A stretch of DNA of 64,000 bases from an uncultured Duodenibacillus sp. (GTDB lineage: Bacteria; Pseudomonadota; Gammaproteobacteria; Burkholderiales; Burkholderiaceae_F): positions 20,823-84,822 of the forward strand of contig CALXQK010000002.1 of assembly GCA_944390745.1 (NCBI GenBank), written 5' to 3'. Below are positions 58,644 to 64,000 of this stretch, in pieces. Below the pieces are notes generated by a model. The model worked only from the letters and a program-made list of their open reading frames with translations, searched no databases and was not told where the DNA came from. Made by a program: the position numbers and the translations under genes. How positions within the stretch are numbered: the stretch's first letter is position 1; the number at the start of each line of letters is the position of its first letter.

Positions 58644-59311
58644 GGCGTAGAGACTTGATCGGCGCTCTGGCCGCGGCGGCCGCGGCCGGCTGGCTGCCGG
58701 CGGCAGTGGCTGCGAATGCGGGGACCTCGGGGTCGGCCCGTCTGCGGGAATTTTCCCGTACGGCGCAGTCGGCCTCGGGAAGGTTCACCCAGGTCATGAC
58801 GGACAAGGACGGCAAGCGCATCGACGGGCCGCTTGAGGGCGACTTCGCCTTTGAGCGCCCCGGGCGCTTTTTCTGGAACGTGCGCACACCCTATCCGCAG
58901 CGCATCATTTCGGACGCCAAAAGCATCTACGTCTGGGACCCTGATCTCAATCAGGTGACGATCAAGCGGCTTTCGGCGGCGATTTCAAGCACGCCTGCGG
59001 CGATGCTTTTCGGCACGGCCGACATCGACGCCTCCTTTGCGCTCGAAGACATCGCCGCCCCTGCGAACTCGGCCAGGGGCTGGGTCTGGGTGCGCGCAAC
59101 GCCGCGCACCGAGGATCTCACCTATGCGGCGATCGAGCTTGCCTTTGACGCCTCGGGGCGCATCGCCGCCATGCGGCTCAAGGACCACTTCGGGCAGACC
59201 ACGGCGCTTGACTTCAGCGGCGTGGAGATCAACGCCGGGGTTGATCCCGCACGGTTTGTCTTTGAAATACCCCAGGGCGCCGACGTTCTTCGCGACGACA
59301 ACGGCTCCTGA
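58640..59311 (+). CDS. lolA: Outer-membrane lipoprotein carrier protein LolA
   Basis: A 223-residue periplasmic chaperone that takes lipoproteins from the LolCDE complex to LolB. It has an N-terminal signal (MRRRDLIGALAAAAAAGWLPAAVAANA), then the LolA pattern: FSRTAQSASGRFTQVMTDKDG, LEGDFAFERPGRFFWNVRTPYPQRIISDAKSIYVWDPDLNQVTIKRL. The signal opens with three arginines and could be read as Tat-like, but R-R-x-F-L-K is lacking, so Sec is expected. The GTG start overlaps the ftsK TGA. ftsK-lolA adjacency is common across Proteobacteria and supports the call. Confidence 0.92.
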   Translation: MRRRDLIGALAAAAAAGWLPAAVAANAGTSGSARLREFSRTAQSASGRFTQVMTDKDGKRIDGPLEGDFAFERPGRFFWNVRTPYPQRIISDAKSIYVWDPDLNQVTIKRLSAAISSTPAAMLFGTADIDASFALEDIAAPANSARGWVWVRATPRTEDLTYAAIELAFDASGRIAAMRLKDHFGQTTALDFSGVEINAGVDPARFVFEIPQGADVLRDDNGS

Positions 59312-59403
59312 AGCGTCCTGCCTGTGCGGCTCAATGCCGCCGGCGGCGGCCTCTCGCCCGGGCAGCCTGAAAATTTCTGGAAAATCGGCGTCTCCCCGCA
59401 CCC

Positions 59404-59409
59404 TATAAT
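59404..59409 (+). promoter_or_regulatory. -10 element of the second WYL gene
   Basis: TATAAT, 32 bases before the first ATG of the WYL gene; a -35 such as GAAAAT 18 bases upstream is weak. Start point would be near 59416. Confidence 0.5.
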
Positions 59410-59440
59410 GCTTGCACCTTGAAAATTTTTCTATCGTGCA

Positions 59441-60490
59441 ATGCGTTCCCACATGTCCTTCACGATGCGGCTTTTTCGCATCGATCAGATGATCCAGGAG
59501 GCGGGGGTTGTTCGATTTGAGACGCTGCGCGCGGCGCTGCAATGTTCTGCGCCGACGCTCAAGAGAGATTTGCGCTACATGCGCGAACAGCTTGGCGCGC
59601 CCATTGAGTACTCTGCCGCAAGGGGAGGGTACTACTATCTCAACGACTCGAAAAACACCGCCCGACAGATCGAAAAGACGCAGGAGAAGCTTCCTGCAGC
59701 GTGGTATTCGCCCAACGAACTGCGCGTGCTGATGACCATCCTCGAGGAGCTCGGGGAGATTGAGTCCGACAAGCGCGCGGCGCTCTCTGGCGACATGCGC
59801 GCGCTTCGCGCGCGTCTTCTGGCCTGCGTGCGCGCCGACAAGATATCGGCGCGCGACCTGCTGCGCCGCGTCAAGGTCGTGCTCGAGCAGCGCGCCAACA
59901 TCGAGCTGCCCTACTTTGACGCCGTGGGCGAGGCGCTCTCTCGGCGCCGTCGCCTTCGCATCACGTACTACACGCGTTCGCGCGGCGTGCAGAATGCCCG
60001 CGAGATCAGTCCCCTGAGGCTTGTGAACTACCGAAACCGCTGGTACGTGGATGCCTGGTGCCATGAGGTTGATGGACTGCGCACGTTCAGCCTTGAGAAC
60101 ATTCTCAACGCCGAGGTGCTCACCAAGAAGTGCCGCGTGGTCGCCATGCGCACGGTGCAGGAGACGCTCGACGCAAGCTACGGCATCTTTTCGGGCGGCA
60201 CGCTCAAGAAGGCCGTCATCGACGTTGACAGCGTCATGACGCCGTACGTCGGCAGTGAAATCTGGCACAAGGACCAGGTCACGCAGCGACACAGCGACGG
60301 CTCCATGACGCTTGAGGTTCCCTTTGCGCAGGAGGTTGAGATCGCCTCGCGCGTGCTGAGCCTTGGAAGCCATGCCTGCGTGCGCGCGCCCGAATCCTTG
60401 AGAGGCTATATCTGCGAGGAGCTTGCGCGCACCGCGGGCCGCTACGCGGCCGCGCCCCAGAACGGCGCCGCCTCGAGGGGAGGTTTGTGA
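59441..60490 (+). CDS. WYL-domain transcriptional regulator
   Basis: A 349-residue regulator with an N-terminal winged HTH of the DeoR-like type (MRLFRIDQMIQEAGVVRFETLRAALQCSAPTLKRDLRYMREQLGAPIEY). A WYL domain follows (about 165-235: LSRRRRLRITYYTRSRGVQNAREISPLRLVNYRNRWYVDAWCHEVDGLRTFSLENI, with W-Y-V in the key triplet) and a WCX C-terminal domain (about 260-330). It differs from the WYL protein at 44838 in HTH type. Two further Met codons (59453, 59465) are possible starts. Its TGA overlaps the ATG of the metallophosphoesterase gene, so both proteins come from one coupled message, and the ligand sensed may concern that enzyme. Confidence 0.9.
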   Translation: MRSHMSFTMRLFRIDQMIQEAGVVRFETLRAALQCSAPTLKRDLRYMREQLGAPIEYSAARGGYYYLNDSKNTARQIEKTQEKLPAAWYSPNELRVLMTILEELGEIESDKRAALSGDMRALRARLLACVRADKISARDLLRRVKVVLEQRANIELPYFDAVGEALSRRRRLRITYYTRSRGVQNAREISPLRLVNYRNRWYVDAWCHEVDGLRTFSLENILNAEVLTKKCRVVAMRTVQETLDASYGIFSGGTLKKAVIDVDSVMTPYVGSEIWHKDQVTQRHSDGSMTLEVPFAQEVEIASRVLSLGSHACVRAPESLRGYICEELARTAGRYAAAPQNGAASRGGL

Positions 60491-61578
60491 TGGATCAGGA
60501 TCGCAAGACCCCCGCAGCGGCGCCTGTGCGCACGCCTGAGGCTCCGGCCGCTTTAGCCGATGCTGCCCCCGCAGGCCGCAGGCGCCGCGGACGCCGCGGC
60601 GGGCAGAAGAACGCCCGCAAGTCCGGCAAGCCCCTGCCGAAGATCTTCTTTTGCGGGGATCCGCACGGGGAGTTCGGCTTTATCAATGAAGCGGTTGAAA
60701 GGTACCATCCCGACGCCGTGGTGATTCTTGGGGACTTGCAGCCGCAGGACGACATTGAAAAGGTGCTCGGCCCCGCGCTTGCGCTCACCCAGGTCTGGTG
60801 GATTCCGGGCAACCACGACACCGACACCGAGGAGTGCTACGACCGGCTCTGGCACGGCGTGCTGGCTAGCCGCAACCTGCACGGCCGCGTGGGCAACGTT
60901 GCGGGCATTCGCATCGCGGGCCTGGGCGGCGTGTTTCGCGGACAGATCTGGATGCCGGATCTTGAGCCCAACTATCGCTCGGCGCAGGCCTTCGTCAAGC
61001 GCAGCCCGCGCTCGAACCTCTGGCGCGGCGGACTGCCGCGCCGGCACCGCTCCTCGATTTTCCCAAGCGTCTACGAGGGTCTGGCCCGGCAGAAGGCCGA
61101 CGTGCTCGTCACGCATGAGGCCGCGGGGTGCCACCACAAGGGTTTCTGCGCCATTGATCGCCTCGCCAAGAGCCTCAACGTGCGCTGGCTTTTTCACGGG
61201 CATCAGCACGAGGACCACGTCTACGGCCAGTACAAGGGCATGACGGTGCGCGCGGTGGGCTACCGGGGCATTGTCGACCTTGAGGGGCACGTGATCCGCG
61301 AGGCGGAGATCGACCCGCGCGATCTCTTCGTGATGCAGTCCGCGGGCGAGGAGCCGCCTCCCGAGGTGCTCGACAGCGTGCAGTTTGAGCCGCTGCCTCG
61401 TCCGCAGCTGCGACGCCGCCGCGTCCGTCCCTGCCGCAAGGAGAAGGTCCCCGCGGCATCGATGCGGGGAAGGCTCGCCTCCGGGGCGGCTGCAGTGCCG
61501 GCCGAGGGAGTCAGACCCGTGCGTCCGGCCCGGGGCGCAGAGGCAAAGGGCGACGCCGGGAGCTCCTCCCGGAACTAG
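60490..61578 (+). CDS. Calcineurin-like metallophosphoesterase with basic tails
   Basis: A 362-residue phosphoesterase. The metal-binding motifs are in order: GDPHGEF (about residues 56-62), GDLQPQDD, GNHDTD, VTHEAAG and HGHQHED, so a two-metal site is predicted. The first 50 residues are Ala/Arg-rich with GRRRRGRRGGQKNARKSGK. The last 60 carry a second basic stretch (LRRRRVRPCRKEK) and an Ala/Pro/Arg tail. Such tails suggest binding to nucleic acid or the ribosome. The ATG overlaps the stop of the WYL regulator. Substrate could be a nucleotide or nucleic acid; I cannot tell. A strong terminator follows. Confidence 0.85.
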   Translation: MDQDRKTPAAAPVRTPEAPAALADAAPAGRRRRGRRGGQKNARKSGKPLPKIFFCGDPHGEFGFINEAVERYHPDAVVILGDLQPQDDIEKVLGPALALTQVWWIPGNHDTDTEECYDRLWHGVLASRNLHGRVGNVAGIRIAGLGGVFRGQIWMPDLEPNYRSAQAFVKRSPRSNLWRGGLPRRHRSSIFPSVYEGLARQKADVLVTHEAAGCHHKGFCAIDRLAKSLNVRWLFHGHQHEDHVYGQYKGMTVRAVGYRGIVDLEGHVIREAEIDPRDLFVMQSAGEEPPPEVLDSVQFEPLPRPQLRRRRVRPCRKEKVPAASMRGRLASGAAAVPAEGVRPVRPARGAEAKGDAGSSSRN

Positions 61579-61586
61579 CGGCAGTC

Positions 61587-61625
61587 AATGAAAAACCGGC
61601 GGTACAGGACCGCCGGTTTTTCATT
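61587..61625. terminator. Bidirectional terminator
   Basis: AATGAAAAACCGGCGGT and ACCGCCGGTTTTTCATT pair around a short loop, with T runs on both strands. It separates the phosphoesterase from the convergent moeA. Confidence 0.9.
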
Positions 61626-61651
61626 GGTGCCGGTGAACGGAACGGCTGCGT

Positions 61652-62884
61652 CTACAGCAGCGAGGTGAGGGCCTGGAAGCGAACGACGCCCCCTTTTTCA
61701 ATCACCTCGGCGTCATGCTCAAGACACATGATGACCTCGGCATTGGTGACCGAGCGCATGGACGAGGAGCTCTGGTTGGTGATGGGCTCAATCACGGCCG
61801 AGCCGCGCTCGTAGCGCGTGATGACGCCGCGCATGAATTCAGCGCGGCCGGCCTTCTTGCGGATTTCGCAGCCGGCGATGCCGCGCCGCTCGGTGGGCCA
61901 GACGCCGCGGTTGAGGCCCTGCATGTGAAGAATGGCGCCGCTGACGAACTCAAGAAACGTCATGAAGGTGGCGACCGGGTTGCCGGGCAGGACGAAGACG
62001 GGCTTCTGGCCGATGCGGCCGAACCGCATCGGGCGGCCCGGGCGCATGTTGACGGTCCAGTCAAAGACCTCGCCCATCTGCCGCAGCAGCTGCTGCGAGT
62101 AGTCGGCGGAGCTGTCGGCCGCGCCGCCCGTGATGATGATCATGTGATTGTGCTCGCGGGCGTGGCGAATCTCCATCGCAAGCCGGTTGGGATCGTCCCC
62201 GATGGAGCCGAGATAGGCGATGTTGCAGCCGTAGTTCTTCAAAAGCGAGCACAGCATCAGGCCGGAGGCGTTGTAGATGCGGTTGGCCTGGAGGGGATAG
62301 CCCGGATCGGTGAGTTCATCGCCCGTGCAGATGACGGCCACGTTGAGCGCATTGGTGACCATGACCTTGTCGACGCCGATGGAGGCCAGAAGGCCGATGT
62401 GCGCGGCGGTCAGCCGCGTCCCGGCCTCCACCACGACCTGGCCGCTGCGGATGTCTTCGCCCGCCTTGCGGATGTTGGCGCCGCTGCGAACGGCATCCGC
62501 CTCAAAGGTGACCGTGGTGTTGGTGAACTGCGTCTTTTCAAACGGAATCACCGTATCGCACCATGCCGGGATCGGCGCGCCCGTCGTAATGCGCACGGCC
62601 ATCCCGCGGCCGCCCGAATTCAGCGGGTGGCCCGCAAGGGCGGTCCCGGCAAGCGGCAGGGTGACGCTGCCGCGTCCCTGGACGTCGGCGTAGGCAAACG
62701 CATATCCATCCATGGCCGAGTTGGTGTAGGCCGGCAGGTCGATGCCGCTCTTGACCGAGCGCACGAGCACCTTGTGGTGCGCCACAAGAAGCGGCACGGT
62801 CTCTGCGGCGGGAATCCTCGGACAGTGTTCGAGAATGAACCGGCGGGCCTGGTCGACTGTGATAGATTGCGTGGAGGTTGCCAT
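61652..62884 (-). CDS. moeA: Molybdopterin molybdenumtransferase MoeA
   Basis: A 410-residue MoeA. It inserts molybdate into adenylylated molybdopterin in the cytoplasm. Family segments are NSAMDGYAFAYADV (about 55-68), GQVVVEAGTRLTAAHIGLLASIGVDKVMV, VICTGDELTDPGYPLQANRIYN (active-site Asp/Glu), ITGGAADSSADY (usually S-G-G-V-S-V-G-x-x-D-Y), MRPGRPMRFGRIGQKPVFVLPGNP and VEKGG-like EVIEKGGVVRF at the C-terminus. The A-D-S-S replacement near the D-Y pair is a mild oddity. It is divergent from mobA, and works after the Mog domain at 24990-26582. Confidence 0.93.
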   Translation of the reverse strand: MATSTQSITVDQARRFILEHCPRIPAAETVPLLVAHHKVLVRSVKSGIDLPAYTNSAMDGYAFAYADVQGRGSVTLPLAGTALAGHPLNSGGRGMAVRITTGAPIPAWCDTVIPFEKTQFTNTTVTFEADAVRSGANIRKAGEDIRSGQVVVEAGTRLTAAHIGLLASIGVDKVMVTNALNVAVICTGDELTDPGYPLQANRIYNASGLMLCSLLKNYGCNIAYLGSIGDDPNRLAMEIRHAREHNHMIIITGGAADSSADYSQQLLRQMGEVFDWTVNMRPGRPMRFGRIGQKPVFVLPGNPVATFMTFLEFVSGAILHMQGLNRGVWPTERRGIAGCEIRKKAGRAEFMRGVITRYERGSAVIEPITNQSSSSMRSVTNAEVIMCLEHDAEVIEKGGVVRFQALTSLL

Positions 62885-62937
62885 TTTTGTTCCGTATAAG
62901 CCTAGGGGCCGCGGATGCGGATCCCTGATGAACGACG

Positions 62938-63669
62938 ATGCATCTTAAAGCATGCACAAAGGGTGTTGAGAGGGTGAAGCCAAAAGAGCTTTGGCTTGGG
63001 ACTCGGACAGAAGAAGGTGCCCGGGCGGCGGCGGACTCTGTCCGCAGACCGACGGCGGACGACGTGACCGCCATTGTCCTTGCGGGCGGCGCCGCCACGC
63101 GCATGGGCGGCATTGACAAGGGGCTTGTGAACCTCAACGGCCGCCCCTTTGCCGCGCATGTTCTTGAGCGGCTGCGCGGACAGTGTGCGGACGTCGTCAT
63201 CAGCGCCAACCGCAATCTTGAGACGTACTGCGGTTTTGGACACCCCGTGGTGCCCGATGAGGTCTCGGGCTTTCAGGGGCCGCTGGCCGGCATTGCTGCG
63301 GCGCTTGATGTCGTTCGCACGCCCCTTGCCGTTGTCGCGCCCTGCGACAGTCCCTATCTGCCGTCAGACTACGTGCAAAGGCTTCTTGCCGCCTTTGCCG
63401 ATGCCGGCTGCAGGGCTGCGGCGGCAGCTGCAGGCGGCCGCCCGCAGCCTGTCTTCATGATGATCGAGGCCGGACTTGGCGACGAACTCAAGGCCTGGCT
63501 TGCCAGAGGGGAGAGGAAGGTGCGCGGATGGCTCGAGTCCGTGGGCGTCGTCTGGGTGCCGTTTCCTGACGTCCATGCCTTTGACAACCTCAATACGGCA
63601 GAGGACCTGGAGCTCGCGCAGGGAAGGCGTCTCGGGTCTTGTTCCGGGGATGTTGTGCAGAAGGATTGA
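62938..63669 (+). CDS. mobA: Molybdenum cofactor guanylyltransferase
   Basis: A 243-residue MobA, which adds GMP to molybdenum cofactor to form the MGD used by DMSO-reductase-family enzymes. The nucleotide-binding loop IVLAGGAATRMGGIDKGLVNLNGRP is near residues 46-70, later FQGPLAGIAAALDVV, APCDSPYLPSDY, GRPQPVFMM and FDNLNTAEDL. It is about 40 residues longer than most MobA proteins, all at the N-terminus (MHLKACTKGVERVKPKELWLGT...); the true start may be further in, but no ATG lies between 62938 and the motif. It is divergent from moeA over 53 bases, suggesting shared control. Confidence 0.93.
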   Translation: MHLKACTKGVERVKPKELWLGTRTEEGARAAADSVRRPTADDVTAIVLAGGAATRMGGIDKGLVNLNGRPFAAHVLERLRGQCADVVISANRNLETYCGFGHPVVPDEVSGFQGPLAGIAAALDVVRTPLAVVAPCDSPYLPSDYVQRLLAAFADAGCRAAAAAAGGRPQPVFMMIEAGLGDELKAWLARGERKVRGWLESVGVVWVPFPDVHAFDNLNTAEDLELAQGRRLGSCSGDVVQKD

Positions 63670-63716
63670 TTTCAAAGGAAATTGCTCAGTCTGTTTCTGA
63701 AACCAATATGCGGGGC

Positions 63717-63745
63717 TTGACAATGGGAAAAACAGTGTCCATAAT
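63717..63745 (+). promoter_or_regulatory. Strong sigma-70 promoter upstream of the rRNA leader
   Basis: TTGACA (63717-63722), a 17-base spacer and CATAAT (63740-63745), predicting a start near 63752. It could be an upstream rRNA promoter or the promoter of a very short RNA that ends at 63812. Confidence 0.6.
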
Positions 63746-63751
63746 GCGCAC

Positions 63752-63812
63752 CTCGCTTGATGATGCATCAAGCACTGCAGGATCTGACGAAGAGTGCGCA
63801 GCACTCTTTTTT
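63752..63812 (+). ncRNA. Possible short RNA or attenuated rRNA leader
   Basis: From the predicted start the transcript would fold into CTTGATG-ATG-CATCAAG (63756-63772). It would then end at a clear intrinsic terminator, AGAGTGC-GCA-GCACTCT plus six T (63791-63812). About 60 bases long. Existence is inferred from promoter plus terminator only. Confidence 0.35.
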
Positions 63813-63878
63813 CATGACCTCGGGAGGTTTCCGACAGCAGACCGGGGGCGCGGCGAAAAAGAGATTTTTCAAAGCGAC

Positions 63879-63907
63879 TTGCGAAACGGATTTGAATCGC
63901 GTATGAT
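63879..63907 (+). promoter_or_regulatory. rRNA operon promoter
   Basis: TTGCGA (63879-63884), a 17-base spacer and TATGAT (63902-63907). It lies just before the antitermination leader, predicting a start near 63914. Confidence 0.6.
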
Positions 63908-63914
63908 TTCAATC

Positions 63915-64000
63915 CTTCGCCGCTTGAACAGCGACGAAAGCTCTTTAAAAACTTGAAACAACGAACCGATAAGTGTGGGCGTCGAGATGAATTGCAGTCC
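63915..64000 (+). promoter_or_regulatory. rRNA operon leader with boxB and boxA (16S gene beyond the window)
   Basis: A hairpin with CTTCGCCGC and GCGACGAAAG-type arms (63915-63940) is followed by GCTCTTTAAAA (63940-63950), close to the boxA antitermination sequence. TTGAAACAAC and GATAAGTGTGGGCG follow, which I recognise from leaders of betaproteobacterial rRNA operons. No part of mature 16S rRNA is inside the window. Confidence 0.7.

Noticed and set aside
1-64000. CRISPR arrays, prophage or integrated element
   Set aside because: I saw no regularly spaced repeats, no cas, integrase, capsid or terminase genes, and no duplicated tRNA ends acting as attachment sites.

Overview
The window is a GC-rich (roughly two-thirds G+C by eye) stretch of a Gram-negative chromosome. 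It most resembles an anaerobic or microaerophilic betaproteobacterium of the Sutterella type (Burkholderiales, Sutterellaceae). The clues are exported flavoprotein reductases, a membrane-anchored multihaem quinol dehydrogenase, complete molybdate and molybdopterin functions, peptide and amino-acid uptake, fructose-bisphosphatase for gluconeogenesis, betaproteobacterial gene pairs (pepN-fbp, darP-mog), and a betaproteobacteria-like rRNA leader at the right edge. The assignment is an inference from gene content, not from a database match.

Layout. 1-3.7 kb: a partial LysR regulator, then a Tat-exported FAD reductase divergent from a second LysR regulator. 3.8-9.2 kb: an APC permease, fbp and pepN. 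9.5-14.3 kb: a tetrahaem NapC/NrfH-type cytochrome, modE, and divergent modABC. 14.4-24.9 kb: tRNA-Leu(CAA), two related MFS exporters, a flavodoxin-like reductase overlapping a small HTH gene, an exported argininosuccinate-lyase-like protein, lysP, and an exported ABM-domain protein overlapping an SGNH hydrolase. 25-32 kb: a molybdopterin adenylyltransferase fused to a serine hydrolase, darP, htpX, an unknown protein, and an ArsR-controlled heavy-metal locus with a stand-alone HMA protein and a P1B ATPase. 32-45.8 kb: valS, then recC-recB-recD and a WYL regulator. 46-50.5 kb: a repeat protein, an aldehyde dehydrogenase and a second reductase-like flavoprotein whose signal peptide looks broken. 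50.6-54.4 kb: a less GC-rich three-gene MoxR ATPase / metallopeptidase-VWA / unknown module. 54.6-64 kb: a DJ-1/PfpI protein, tRNA-Ala(CGC), a thioredoxin, ftsK-lolA, a WYL regulator overlapping a metallophosphoesterase, moeA divergent from mobA, and the promoter and boxB/boxA leader of an rRNA operon whose 16S gene lies beyond the edge.

How the parts fit. ModE/ModABC bring in molybdate. The Mog domain, MoeA and MobA cover the adenylylation, molybdenum insertion and guanylylation steps of cofactor synthesis, which implies bis-MGD oxidoreductases elsewhere in the genome. The orphan cytochrome, behind an FNR-like site, could carry quinol electrons to the exported flavoproteins. Both flavoproteins lack the His-Thr-Met-Gly-Gly signature of fumarate reductases, so their acceptors are unknown. 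The most unusual items are the exported lyase-like protein with a substituted catalytic His, the Mog-hydrolase fusion, the MoxR/VWA module with a Sir2-like remnant upstream, the CX3CH haem site, and the split zinc/cadmium exporter with two palindromic operators.
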